A stretch of 64,000 nucleotides of DNA, from contig CAIIXF020000002.1 of assembly GCA_903813345.2 (NCBI GenBank), positions 7,399,555-7,463,554 of the forward strand, written 5' to 3'. Shown piece by piece: positions 44,395-55,985 of this stretch. The position numbers and the translations under genes are program-made. Position 1 is the first letter of the stretch. Every line of letters begins with the position of its first letter. This stretch comes from Owenia fusiformis. Its lineage: Eukaryota; Annelida; Polychaeta; Sabellida; Oweniidae. The notes under the pieces are model-generated. The model did not search any database. It had not been told where the DNA came from and saw nothing but the letters and a program-made list of their open reading frames with translations.

Positions 44395-44640
44395 GTTTGC
44401 ATTAATAACAACTTTGCTATATAAATCAATCAAAGATGAATATAATCCCTCATCTGTAAGATCCCGATTTAAATCGGGAGATATCCCGTTTTTTATTGAT
44501 CATTACGATCTTCCCAAAATCCAAATTTTCAAAAACTATGATTTTTATACGGGTTTTAAGAAAATATCCCGATCCTTTCGTTAAATATCTCGTTTTTTCA
44601 TAAAATATCCCAGTTCATCTATGCAAATCTGGAAAATATA
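44395..44640. repeat. Parent repeat P, copy 1, right part
   Basis: GTTTGCATTAATAACAACTT, then TGCTATATAAATCAATCAAA, and the TCCCGATTTAAATCGGGAG block match 56198-56395 in the same order. The array of (A)TCCCG(A/T)TTTTT motifs is shared. A perfect 16-bp palindrome CCCGATTTAAATCGGG lies at about 44463-44478. Confidence 0.82.
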
Positions 44641-45415
44641 ATCATTTTTTGTTCACTTTGTTATCAAGTAATGAAAAGACTGTAAAGTATCTTCTCTGCA
44701 AATATCATTGTTGTAGGAGTGTGGACTCACCACTAAAACCTTATGAACCACAAAAATCTTATAATATATTGAAAGAGGATTTCTCTGAATTATTGGTGTT
44801 TCAAATATGGGAACTGAAAATAACTTTAAAATTAAGCCTCCATACAGGCATTTAATTTCAAATGCCAAATTAAATGCCATTATATGCCAATATACATTTA
44901 TTAAAAGTGACCCCATAACAATTAAGATAAGAATATGGCAAACATGTTAAGAAAACTGGCGAGAAGTAATTGAAATAAGAAAATCGATTCTCATTCCCAA
45001 AGTGCCCTCATGTGCATTTAATTGCAGTCATTTTATCCTAATTGCCCATGGACATTTAAAAAGATATTCGCGTCCCAACTCCTATCGAAACATGCTAAGG
45101 ATACTGTATTAAGTGTCTCAACAAGAAAAGTCAGTTCCCTTAAAAATGCCCATGGGATTTTTTCTCAAGATTTTCACCATAATTGCTCGTGAGAATTCAT
45201 CAAAGATATTTTATTCCCATTCACATGTCTTATTATCAGTCACAATCAAAATTTTGTCAATTGCTTTCATTTCTTGTATAAGTAAATTTGCACAAAAATA
45301 GCATATCTCAAAGTTGACTTTTAAACCACCTGAGTGTCAAGGTCAAGGGTGGGGGCTAAAAGAGGTGTTTACTGCCATTTGTCCTTTGATTGGATAAGAG
45401 TTAGAACCTTTTTAT

Positions 45416-46410
45416 CAGGGTGTCCAACAAAAAACATGACCGTAAGAAAGTTGAATAACTCGGTCACTTTTGCATATTTTGCCTTGAAATTTGAGAATTA
45501 TTTAGTCCATTCAATGTGAATTTTGTTCTGAAAGTTTGATGATAATCTGTTTGTTGTGTCAAAAACTACAGTCCTTTACAAAACATGCTCAAAGTGGGCA
45601 CTTCTTCTCTCTATGCACAAACGAACCCTGCGAACAAAGTTGTTAATGACCCTTACCTATACACTTTAATGTGGATGGTAAATATTGGGGTAGTTATTGC
45701 CCTCTTGAGATTGTTAGGGGCCTGTCAGTATACACATTGGCTTTGAGAAATCCTCAAGGATAAAAATTTGGGGGATTTAGATCAGGCGAATGAGCTGCCC
45801 ATATGGTTTGCGTTCTGCAACTGATGAGCTGACCACAAAAGCATTGCCTAAACCATTTCAGCATATCATTTGCAGTGTTGGGGTGGTATTGGCTCATTGA
45901 AACCACTGCTTAATTATCTCCTTAGATGTCCCTTCTGGTGCTTAGTGACCTCCAAAACTTGGTGAGAACTTACTGGTCCTTATTCATGGTGATAGCAAGT
46001 CCCCAGTCACCTTCGAACCAAAAGGGACTAATGATTCCATGTTTCCTCATTGCCACCCAGGGAGTGCATTGTTCAGAATGCAATGGATGCTGTAACACTT
46101 CATCAGGAGGATGTAAGCCCCAGTAGCAATTGTTCTTGGAACAAACTTGTCCATTCAGAAAGAAATGTGTGTAGGAGGATCATCAACAGCTTTTTTCGCC
46201 GGATAGAATTGTGCATAAAGATGAGATTTGCACATTTGGGCATGTTTTGTAAGGAGCTGTAGTTTTTGACTCAATTGGTAGATTATTATCAAACTTTCAC
46301 AACAAAATTCACATTGAATGAACTAAATAATTCTGGAATTTCAAGGCAAAATATGCAAAATTGACCGAGTTATTCAACTTTCTTACAGTCCTGTTTTTTT
46401 GGACACCCTG
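45416..46410 (-). pseudogene. Decayed DDE transposon, family with CAGGGTGTCC ends
   Basis: The ends CAGGGTGTCCAACAAAAAAC and TTTTTTTGGACACCCTG lead into inverted repeats of about 150 bp (AAGAAAGTTGAATAACTCGG, TTGCATATTTTGCCTTGAAA). TA follows on the right; the left TA appears mutated. Minus-strand frames contain HPLHSEQCTPWVAM then RKHGIISPFWFE (the transposase block normally reading like CAISxxGIIGPFFFE) and WAAHSPDLNPPNFYP (the block with the third acidic residue, normally SPDLxPxDFF). The acidic residue there reads Asn, and stops separate the blocks. A solo end of the same family lies at 53808. Confidence 0.85.
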
Positions 46411-46485
46411 TACATAGTTTATTGTAAATCAAATGGACTTACACCCGTTTGGTATTGAGAAAAACATATTTAGAGCCAAGATGGA

Positions 46486-47310
46486 AGTTTTTCGTTGATT
46501 TCATTGGAAGGTGCATTTGACGCAGTCCCACATTTTTTGTTACTCAATAAGATGAAATCTTATGGATTAGGCAACAATATTAAAGAGTTATTGACCTCAT
46601 ATCTAACAGATAGGAAATCAAAAGTAAGGATCGATGATACTTATTCAGACATTTCATGTAATGCTGAAGCTGGTGCAAATATTCCTCAACATCTTCAAAA
46701 TCGAGACTCTAGATCCTATGAAATAAATAGCGGGGTTCCCCAAGGATCAATTCTTGGCCCCCTCTTATTTTTGCTATATATTAATGATTTAGCAGACTCA
46801 GTTCATAATTGTAAACTCTTCTTATATGCTGATGATAGTTCCATCTTCTTGGCAGTACCAAAGAATGAATCAGTTGAAGCAACAAATCAAAAAATTCAAT
46901 TAGATATCAATGAAATGGCTAATTGGTCCACTAAATGGAAACTCAAATTTAAGGCATCTAAGAGTAAAGAGGTTATCTTTCAATCTAAACACACACGAAA
47001 AGTCAAGAAACAAATTCCAGTAACAATGAATAATGAGCAAATACCTCTTGTAAATAGCCATAAACATTTAGGCATCATTTTAGACAAACACCTTAGCTTT
47101 GAAGAACACATTAACTCAGTGATTACTAGGTGTAATAAAATGTTAAATCCATTAAAAGCACTCAAATTTTCAGTAAGATCAAAACACTTACAGACAATTT
47201 ATATGGCATTCATTCTCCCACATCTCGAATATGGCAATATTATTTTTGACAGCGCAAATCTAAACCTCTTAGCAAGTTTAGATAGAGTCCAATATAGAGC
47301 GGGTCTTATT
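46486..47310 (+). pseudogene. Truncated LINE reverse transcriptase (CR1/L2/jockey-like)
   Basis: About 270 residues of an RT palm domain are open on the plus strand. In order: EGAFDAVPHFLLLNKM (first catalytic Asp), YLTDRKSKVRIDD, YEINSGVPQGSILGPLLF then LLYINDLAD, LFLYADDSSIF (catalytic YADD), WSTKWKLKF, HKHLGIILDKHLSFEEHI and FILPHLEYGNIIFDS. The frame ends shortly after LDRVQYRAG, where LINE homology stops and an unrelated GATTCGGACCAAT repeat begins. The endonuclease, the front of the RT and the C-terminal knuckle are absent. The phrase CNAEAGANIPQHLQNRDSRS before SGVPQGS is longer than usual. There is no native start codon. It is not the same family as the 12-19 kb LINE, whose RT reads QGGVLSM. 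Confidence 0.9.
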
Positions 47311-47325
47311 GTAAAATTGTTTGAA

Positions 47326-47600
47326 TTGGATCATTGGTATATGGACTGTTGGACCAATGTGATTCGGACCAATCAGATTCAGACCATTGCGATTCGAACC
47401 AATGTGGCAATCCCATTATAATCAGTTGCTGTACCACCAGTATTTTTTGCATACGATTTATTGTGGTATAAAATTGCTTAAATTCTGACAGCTTGGAATT
47501 GAACATTTTGGATATGGACCAATCGGATTTGAACCAATCGGATTCGGACTCTTGCGATTCAAGCCTATATGGCAACCCGTTATAATTAGTTACTGTACTC
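47326..47600. repeat. GATTCGGACCAAT repeat block, two units
   Basis: Short phrases such as GGACCAATCAGATTCAG, GGACCAATCGGATTTGAA and CCAATGTGGCAATCCCATTA recur. Two larger units of about 175 bp follow each other, each ending GTTnCTGTAC then CCAGTATTTTTGCAT. The reverse strand gives a frame with SESDWSESHWSNS-type repeats, which is only the repeat translated. Confidence 0.8.
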
Positions 47601-47639
47601 CCAGTATTTTTGCATGCAAATAATTACACCTGACTTTGA

Positions 47640-50460
47640 GTGGTGCTAAAATCGCAAAAAAATAATTTTAACTTTTGAAATCTGCATAACTTATGTCAGT
47701 GAAATTGTGATTTCTCATAATTCGCAAAATTGAATTGCTTCAAGTATACCGTATACCGGGAATGCAATATTGTTTTTCCTAAATACCTTACAACTAACAC
47801 CTGGGAGAAACAGGACTTTCCCTCAAATTGATTCAAGCTGTGTTGCATTATGGATCCCAAGATCCAGTTGCTGTGTACAGAGTGCTGAGGGGCTGCTTGT
47901 CTTTGAACATATATGCTGAGTGCAAGGTAAATATTCCATTATCCTAGTATTTAAAATGTCAATGTCCAAGGGTATGTTTACAAATCTTTATGATTCAGAG
48001 AATGGTGAAAATTTTCATGGCAGTGAAATTCTGATTCCTCAAAAATTCGCAGAATTGCATTGCGTCAAAATATACTGGGAGTATACTATTGTTCTTCCGA
48101 AATAACTTACCACTAATCTGGGAAAAACAGTGATACATACTGATTGATGTATAGTGCAGAGGTGTAGCCAGGATCAAAAACAGTGAGAGAATATAACATA
48201 CATGTTGAAATTGTGCCTGTACCAATGGCAAATGATGCTTCTACTTGGTTTTATTTTACATCTTTTGCCCGGTCAGGCGAGTTTTGTCGCCACTACGCTT
48301 TATGGCGTATGTCAACCTGGAGTCGACATGCTATAGGAAAGTTTTAACAGACTTCAAAAGATGTCACCCTTGTATTGCAGTGCCAATATTTGGTACTCAT
48401 ATTGACATGAAGTGATTTAAAATTAATTTGGCGAAGCAAAGTTTCTGAAAAATTATTTTGGTCACTTAATTGATTTATTTTGTAACAAATACGAATCTGG
48501 AAGTTGTGACATTGTGGTATTTAAAAAGGGCTAGATTTAGACGGGCAATGATGATCAAATCGCTGTTATATTCAATTATTCTGGCAGTGAAGCCTAATAT
48601 TTGAAGCCTCAGAAAATGAAACTTAGAACGATGATGGGCCTGACAACTCTGTGCCTGGGGGACAGGCAAGGGAAGCTGCTGGGGTACACCAAGGTAATAT
48701 TTAGTAGGGGTCTTATGTTTTTTTGCAATACATAATGTTTAGGATTTTTTATCATCAGTGCCTATAATTGCGATGAGTTCATACGTTAACATATGATTTA
48801 TCCATATGTTTCTAATTATGAGTAAAAATGTGGTGGTGTTATCTCTGTTGGTTTAGGTTTTATGTCACTTTCAAATTGGCAGGCATGAAAATCCTAATTT
48901 TTAGTAAATTAATTACCGCTCAGTAGCTTTTAAAAATATAGATGCAGAGAATAGTGAAAGTTAAATTTGTGAAATCTTAAAAGTGCCAGTGAAATTTAGA
49001 TTTCCCAAAATTCGCAAATTTGAATACTGTTTTTGCAAATAATGGTACAGGTCTTCCCCTGAAATTGAGTAGGAATTAGTGATACACAGTGAGTGATGTA
49101 AAGTGCAGGGGTGTAGCCAGGATCCAAAAATAAGTGAGGCAAATTGAGAAAATCGCACTCTTCATGGGCATTTCACATATTAGTCCAGTTGCCAAAAAGG
49201 AAAATGACCCCAAAGGTCGTTTTGTGGTAGAAAATTTTTTCTTTGCATTCTGGATACCTTATTGTGTCTGCATAAACTATTAGGAAGATGCAAAATTGTG
49301 CATGTTGAGCATTTTTTATAAAATGATATTGAAATTATGTAATCATTTCAGATGTGGGCGTTGCACTTTACTTAACATATTATCATATAAAGGTTGCATC
49401 TTCACCTCAATAGACTGATATCTTAAAGAATAAGCATGCTAGTTATAACTACAGATAGCTAGAAATGATTTATGAGCACAATGTAAAGCAATTAAATGAT
49501 ATATTACGTAACAATTTCAGGTGGATATGGCAATTTTGCTTCTCTTTACTCATTTTCACTTTTTTAGCTGATCTCCCATATATTTTTGTAACAATTCCCA
49601 AGTTATGACCCAGGTATTCTATGTTTAACAACTGAACAAATATTAGCAAGTTGCAAAATACTGCAGGTTTTTATTTTTCATAATTAGGCATTAAATTTAT
49701 GTAATGATTTTAGGAGGCGGTGTGGCACTTTACTTCAAAAACCATCATATGAAGGTTGTGTCTGCTCAAGAACCAAGTGTTTTATTTAAGTATTAACATG
49801 CTAGTAATAACTTCAGATAGCTATAAATGATTGATGTGCAATATGTTAATTAATTACATAATTAATGACGTAACAATCTCAGGCGGGTGTGTCAATTTTG
49901 CCAACATAAAAATGTACCAGGGGCACGGTGCTTTACTTTTTAAACCACAATATAAAGGTTGTTTCTGCACACAAACCAACTGATGTATTGAAATTAGGAT
50001 GTTAGTTATAAATTCAGCTACAGCTATAAATGGTTCATGTGTAATATGTTAATTAATTACATTATTCATGACATTACAATCTAAGGTGGGAGGTTCAATT
50101 TTGTCACTGTTTTCACTTTTTTAGCAGAGTTTCTTCATATTTTTGTGACTGCTAAAGTATTACCCAAATATATATATTCATCTATTGAAAAGGTATTACA
50201 AAGGTTTCAAAATACTGCAAGTTGAGTATTCTTCATAAATGATCATAAATTGGCATTGGAATTATGTAATCAATATAGATGGGGGTGTGGCACTCTCTCC
50301 ACTTAAAAAACCATCTAAAGGTTTTCTTTGCACATGAATCGACTGATATTTTAAAATATAAGCATGCTAGGTATAACTACAGATATTTATAAATTATTTA
50401 TGTGCAAAATAATAATTAGTTACATCATAAATTACATCATTTTATATAAGATTGTGGTTT
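47640..50460. repeat. Diverged tandem repeat region, two unit types
   Basis: Type 1 (about 47690, 48000 and 48950) contains GTGAAATTnnGATTnCnCA, AAATTCGCAnAATTG, then AGTGCAGAGGTGTAGCCAGG; the last two copies are about 945 bp apart. Type 2 (about 49337, 49695, 49900 and 50264) contains TATGTAATCATTTCAGATG, TGGCACTTTACTT, then AAAGGTTGTGTCTGC and ATGCTAGTTATAACTACAGA. Units are 200-570 bp apart and strongly diverged. No reading frame survives. The region looks like old tandem or dispersed repeats. Confidence 0.7.
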
Positions 50461-51009
50461 ATAATGCTATATCACCTGTTTGATTACCTAAATGCATGTG
50501 CTGTATAAATCAATGCCGTGCTATAAACATGTTTCCTGACCAAACCACTGACACATGCTCAGAATCAAGGCTTTGATATCATCTGACAGGGAGGTTAATT
50601 CCATAGTATGGTGGCCACAATACAAAGTTAGCAAGATATAAGGGGCTTACTACATCACTGTAAATCAAACCCATTATGAAGTCAATGAAACTAACAACAA
50701 AAATGGTATTGTTGATGGAAGCTCAGAGATTTAAGCTATGATTTTGGCCAAGAGTATATCATATCTACCAACGACCAGCAGCGACTGCATACAATGTAGC
50801 AGTTTTAGAGCAATGGTATTACCCTGATTGTTCCTGTAAGAATATGTACATGCTGACAAGATTTATGACATCCATGGGTATGTTCATGTCAGAATTTGGT
50901 ATCCAGGAAATGAAAGAAGCATCATTTGCATGTGTATAAAAATGCTGAGTAGAAATAATTTCCCTCTGAATGTTAAAGCTCTTCAGATGCATGTAAACTT
51001 CATCCAGTT

Positions 51010-51338
51010 GATTGTATTGTATTGTATTTTGTTTACCACCAATGAAGGTGAGCAATACCTCTTGGGTATGTCCCGTATATATACGGTCGTAAATTACGTA
51101 ATTAACATGGAAGGTAGACCCAGAAACCCCTCCTTGAAGGAGCCTTGTGTTATTTTATGTGCACTAATACATAGACATATAAGTACACACCACAGCCTTT
51201 TGTAAGAGTTGTGGACCACTCAGTCAAACACCCTGAAGTACTTCACGCAAACAAGCAAATTTAGTCTTGCCTGAACCGGGGATCGAATCCGGGACCTATT
51301 GTGTAAGAGGTACCTGCGCTACCGCTGAGCTACACAGG
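51010..51338 (-). mobile_element. Candidate tRNA-derived SINE
   Basis: On the minus strand from 51338 a tRNA-like head reads CCTGTGTAGCTCAGCGGTAG. The A-box TAGCTCAGCGG fits, and the B-box-like GGATTCGATCC is close to consensus. The loop CTTACAC would give a valine-type TAC anticodon, but the anticodon stem is poorly paired and the head has no terminator. About 260 bases of unrelated body follow and end in a (ATACA)n-like tail at 51010-51033 (plus strand TTGTATTGTATTGTATTTTG). Head, body and simple-repeat tail is the SINE architecture. The alternative is a lone tRNA pseudogene with a chance microsatellite. Confidence 0.55.
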
Positions 51339-52405
51339 TGGCCATTTTGAAGATAAAAACAACCAGAAGCCCCACTCCTAAACATTGGGTGCAGTCAGAA
51401 CCTTATATCCTAGATGCGAGTAGAAATGATCTTGATTTAAGTCATTAAAAATTAAAAATTCAGTCAAACTGATGTCATATTTGGAATTCACATGTAAACT
51501 TACATCTAGAAATATGGTTTTGAAAAGAGTTTATCAACTTTGAAAATTTGATTTTCTTTGAAAATGTGACTTCTAGGTCGGGGAGATTCCCCATAGCCCC
51601 CATGTTGTAATATCACAAAAATAGAAATATCTTTTCTTGTGTTGGACAGATAATATTTTCTTTTACTGGACATATTTTAATTTGTATAACTATCAGATAA
51701 TATGAATTATAGTGGTCCACTAAAACTGATGAATATTCAAGTTTAAGGGGATTTTGTAATACCCTGCCATGTTATTTCCCCCGAGTCAGCCACCTGGTGG
51801 CGAAACTGGTAACTACCTACTCGCATCTGAGTAATTAACCAGTCTTCACTCTGATGACTTTAACAAGAGCTGAGCGAGATGCAGAGTAGCTGCTATATAT
51901 GGGACAGTTAAAGATATGCTTCCCCATGTCACATCAATTATGCCAGATATGGTTATTTATATGAATGACATGGAATGCCTCCCAGAATCGGTCCAAAATG
52001 CATATCTGATAGTGTAGCATGTCAGATTAGGCTCTGGTATTGAATGTGGACCGATTTGTTCTCAAAACAATGTTTATCAAGTGTGGATGTGGCCAAAGCG
52101 TTACAATAACTTTGAAACCAGGAACCACAAATATGTACATACTTAGTATGTACGTGACGTGTAGTCAGCTGAACAAAGATCTTGTGATCTTGATGTCAAC
52201 CTTTTATTTGAGAGTTGCTATGAAGACTACCAAAGGGATGCACACAGTCATCAGACAACAGAGGTGTCTGCAAACAGAATCCACAACCTGATCCCAACAA
52301 CCCCTCTTTCTCTGCAAACTCTAACCATACAATTAGGAGAACAGGATATCAGAAAACTGTAAAACGCATACTTGCATACTGCTATGGGGTCAAACCCAGT
52401 AGTCA
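51339..52405. other. Spacer, no gene seen
   Basis: No family-level signal. The open frame at 52040-52291 shows no motif. A slightly GC-richer patch occurs at 51770-51860. Confidence 0.4.
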
Positions 52406-53249
52406 TTAACACAGGCTGGTATCGAAATATTTGTCCGCTATGACGGAGCATGCTATTTTTCATAAAAACACTAAGAATACTTCACGATTTCATTTTAAAC
52501 TCACATGTTTCGTTATACCATACAAAATTACTTACTCCATGCAATGGATATATCATTTGCGGGTAACTTTCACTTCTGTTTGAAGTCCAATTACACTGGG
52601 AAGAAAACCTATTGAAAATGGCGCCGGAGTATCATACTTCAAAATGTACCATTTCTTGTTTAACTTTCTAATGGCACGATATAGTGATACGATAATATTT
52701 ACACATGGTTTCAGCATAACTATGAAGGTATGAATGAGATGTTGATGTATTTGGTCTTTTTAATTCTTTTATAAAAAATAATGTTTAATTTTTTTGTCCG
52801 CTGTGACAGAGCAGTTGCAAATGTGAACTGTGAAAATGCTCCGTCACAGCGGACAAAAAATATTAATATTATTTTTTATTAAAAAAATTAAAAAGACCCA
52901 ATGCATTAATATCTCATTAATACATTCAGAGTTATGCTTTAAACATATGTTAATATTATCGTGTCACTATATCATGCCATTAAAAAGTTAAAAAAAGAAA
53001 TGGTACATTTTAGAGTTTGATACTCTGGCGCTGTTTTTAATAGATTTTACTCCTAGCGTTATTGGACTTCAAACAGAAGTGAAGGTTACACGCAAATGAT
53101 ATATCCATTGCATGGAGTAAGTAATTATCTTTGATATAACGAAACATATGAGTTAAAAAATAAATCGTGAAGCATTCTTAGTGTTTTTTTATGAAAAATA
53201 GCATGCTCCGTCACAGCGGACCAATCTTTCGATACCAGCCTGTGATTAA
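52406..53249. mobile_element. TTAA-bounded foldback element with repeated GTCCGCTGTGACGGAGC
   Basis: TTAA stands at 52406-52409 and 53246-53249. Just inside are CACAGGCTGGTATCGAAA and its inverse TTTCGATACCAGCCTGTG. Two arms of about 400 bp are inverted copies: the marker GCATGCTATTTTTCAT near 52449 mirrors ATGAAAAATAGCATGC near 53190, and CAATGGATATATCATTTGCG mirrors GCAAATGATATATCCATTG. GTCCGCTGTGACGGAGCA, or a close variant, sits at the outer and inner end of each arm, four times in all. The loop is only about 14 bases. No transposase is encoded. TTAA suggests mobilisation by a piggyBac-type enzyme. Confidence 0.85.
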
Positions 53250-53807
53250 ACTATATCGGATCCTAATATGAGTTCAGAGAAAGAGATCTTGATGAGTTGG
53301 CATATGATTATGAAAGAGATGATATTGTCCAAATTTTACTATAAACCGAGTCAACAATTCAGCACACCTTCTTTGAAAGATTTCCCCTTTTGAATCTTGT
53401 ATAATGTTATTGATAAAACTCATTTCTTGGACATTAGGTAGATTATATATTTGGAGGCACAAGTGAATTTAAAAACATCAGATTTGTATCGCATCCCGAA
53501 ATATCAATACGCATTATGCAATATATAATCTAAATATTGAGCCTACTAGTGTATTTCATAATTTGCCATGTCTCTTTGAAATTGGCATTTTTTCTGGTAA
53601 AGAAAAGCTTCCAAACATTGCCCGAAAAGAAATTTACGTCCTCAGACAGTTCAACTCGTTGTAAAAACGTCCCTAGTAGGATTGAAGTATGACGGTTCCG
53701 TTCGTAGTACGTCCAGCTCGTCGTTAGTACGTTGTCACTTTCTAAGTTCTAGAGGACCTACCCGTTCAAGTACGTTCGATGTAAATAGACCCCAAACGGT
53801 TTAAGTA

Positions 53808-53927
53808 CAGGGTGTCCAAAAAAACAGGACCGTAAGAAAGTTGAATATCTCGGTCAATTTTGCATATTTTGCCTTGATTTATGAATTATTTAGTTCATTC
53901 AATGTGAATTTTGTTCTGAAAGTGAAA
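53808..53927. mobile_element. Solo left end of the CAGGGTGTCC DDE transposon
   Basis: After TA at 53806, CAGGGTGTCCAAAAAAACAG then GACCGTAAGAAAGTTGAATA and TTTTGCATATTTTGCCTTGA match the terminal repeat of the element at 45416-46410. Similarity stops at GTTCTGAAAG, where parent repeat P begins. The rest of the transposon is missing. Confidence 0.85.
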
Positions 53928-54358
53928 ATGTGAAAAACAAAAAAGGAACATTACAACAATGATATTTTATGGAAAATTTAAATTTTAGTGGAATATTACA
54001 AGTATGATCGTGATGATACATTCATGGTATGCATTTATGAGGCAATACAATAGGTGATTGTTCAGACGCGTAATCATGAACAGCTGAGTGAGTACTATCT
54101 ATTTGGTTCAGTGATACATGCCAACTAGACGGAAAATTAGAAAACAAAAGCGCTCATAGTTAAAAACTATTGAACGAGGTGGCAGCAGCTTGTTCGAGAA
54201 CTTTTTTACATACATGGACCCAAATCCTCAATTAGGTCAATAAAAACCTAATTAAGGCAACCGATTTCTTAGATTGATTTTAAGGTATGATTGTATCATT
54301 TTGCATGGTACATGCTTAACGTACATCAACAAACTTTATGCATATCACTAAACATTTT
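53928..54358. repeat. Parent repeat P, copy 2, left part
   Basis: It matches 39796-40208 from AAAATGTGAAAAACAAAAAA to ATGCATATCACTAAACATTTT. It is then broken by insertion Q and continues at 56074. Confidence 0.88.
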
Positions 54359-54400
54359 CATCCCATGGAACGAAGTTCGGAGGGATATAGGGAACGCCTC

Positions 54401-54428
54401 CGTCCGTCAGTCCGTCCGTCCGTCCGTC
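54401..54428. repeat. (CCGT)n microsatellite
   Basis: CGTCCGTCAGTCCGTCCGTC continues to CCGTCGG. It lies 40 bases from the left end of Q and is followed by GGGGCAATAACTCAAATACC. Overlapping open frames reading SVRPSVRR come from the microsatellite. Confidence 0.9.
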
Positions 54429-54667
54429 GGGGCAATAACTCAAATACCGTTAGCCCGATTTTGTTCATATTTTGTACACATATACCCTACGGGGGTAGAA
54501 TTTTTGCTCGAAAGCCGATTTTCAATATAGCTGCTCATTTAAAAATTGCGGTCATTTTAGTGCCGATTTTTCAGTTATTCAGTTGCAATATGTAAAACTG
54601 TAATAGCAATATGTTTTAAATGTAAAAAATATATAGGACATCAAAACAAGGCACAGACGTGAACAAT

Positions 54668-55512
54668 ATCGTACCTAAAACACAGCATTGTGGTCTGGTT
54701 GACCAAGAAAGCAAGATGGCCGCAGAAAAGTTAATCAGCTCTAGAACTTATCACTGTGTAACATATGTAAAAATTTGAAGTCTTGAAAGTAAAGATTTTA
54801 GGACGGAAAATCCAAAATGGCCACCTTAAAATTTACCCAGAATGCCCAAAAACTAATCATTTCTTGACGTTGATATGTAGAAACATCCCTGAAAACTTCA
54901 GATGAATCCCTCAAATGGTTTGGCTGAAAACCTGTAGACAAGTCTTGAAAGTGAAGATTTTAGGACGGAAAATCGAAAATGGCCACCTTAAAATTTATTC
55001 AGAATGCCCAAAAACTAATCAGGTCTTGACGTTGATATGTAGAAACATCCCTGAAAATTTCAGATGAATCCCTCAAATGGTTTGGCTGGAAACCTGTAGA
55101 CAAGTCTTGAAAGTAAAGATTTTAGGACGGAAAATCCAAAATGGCCACCTTAAAATTTACCCAGAATGCCCAAAAACTAAGCAGTTCTTGACGTTGATAT
55201 GTAGAAACATCCCTGAAAATTTCAGATGAATCCCTTAAATGATTTGGCTGAAAACCTGTAGACAAGTCTTGAAAGTGAAGATTTTAGGACGGAAAATCCA
55301 AAATGGCCGCCTTAAAATTTACCAAGAATGCCCAAAAACTAATCAGTTCTTGACGTTGATATGTAGAAACATCCCTGAAAATTTCAGATGAATCCCTCAA
55401 TTGGTTTGGCTGGAAAACTGTAGACAAGCTGAAAAGTGAGACGCCACCCGCCGCCCGCCCGCCCGCCGCCCGTCAAGCTGACTACAATATCGTACCTCTT
55501 GTTAGGTACGAT
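54668..55512 (+). mobile_element. Nested element R: four 162-bp repeats ending in a perfect hairpin
   Basis: It starts ATCGTACCTAA and ends TTAGGTACGAT. The last 24 bases form a hairpin with a 10-bp stem (TATCGTACCT, loop CTTGTT, AGGTACGATA). Inside, AGTCTTGAAAG starts at about 54779, 54941, 55102 and 55264, steps of 161-162 bp, with TTTTAGGACGGAAAATC and AGAATGCCCAAAAACTAATC in each unit. A (CCCG)n-like run lies at 55443-55473 before the hairpin. The copy of Q at 33405-33845 lacks the whole block, so R is an insertion. Tandem core of about 160 bp, tetranucleotide run and terminal hairpin resemble the Helentron-associated 'pearl'/MINE elements of bivalves, as I recall them. No protein is encoded. 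Confidence 0.75.
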
Positions 55513-55554
55513 AAAAACTAGAAATTTAGATATTAAAGAAGCACGTGGCAGCCA

Positions 55555-55985
55555 TCTTGAAAAATGGCGGCCTTTACTCGTTATTTTACAATTTTTGCTG
55601 AAACTCGAAAAGTAGTGGATTTTGTTCATATTTGGTATTTTAGTTCAATAAGCATGGCACACTGTCTAATGACACTTTTGGTAGAAGGCGGCCATTTTAA
55701 AAAAATGGCCGCCATTTTAACGTATTTTACTATAACTCGAAAAGTAGTGGAGCGATTTTGTTTATATTTGTTATGGTCATACTATAAGCATGGCACACTG
55801 TCTAATGACACATTTGGTAGAAGGCTGCCATTTTGAAAAATGGCCACCATTTTAACATATTTTACTATAACTCGAAAAGTAGTGGAGCGATTTTGTTCAT
55901 ACAGTATTTGGTATGTGAATACTTTAAGCACGGCACACTGTCTAATGACACTTTTGGTAGAAGGTGGCCATCTTGAAAAATGGCT
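55555..55985. repeat. 138-bp tandem repeat, about three units, GGCCGCCATTTT motif
   Basis: TCTAATGACAC occurs at 55664, 55801 and 55941. Each unit contains AACTCGAAAAGTAGTGGAGC, ATTTTGTTCATA, GGCACACTG, TTTTGGTAGAAGG and a GGCCATTTTnAAAAATGGC dyad. The inverse copy at 33405-33845 has two units. Two-strand open frames here are shadows of the repeat. Confidence 0.9.

Noticed and set aside
45815-45835. CTGATGAG as a hammerhead ribozyme core
   Set aside because: No GAAA partner strand or stems at the right distance; the site lies within a decayed transposase.
46486-47310. Same family as the 12-19 kb LINE
   Set aside because: The RT block sequences differ strongly (SGVPQGSILGP against QGVHQGGVLSM), so these are different LINE lineages.
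54338-54595. SVRPSVRR-type frames
   Set aside because: These are only the CCGT microsatellite read in different frames.
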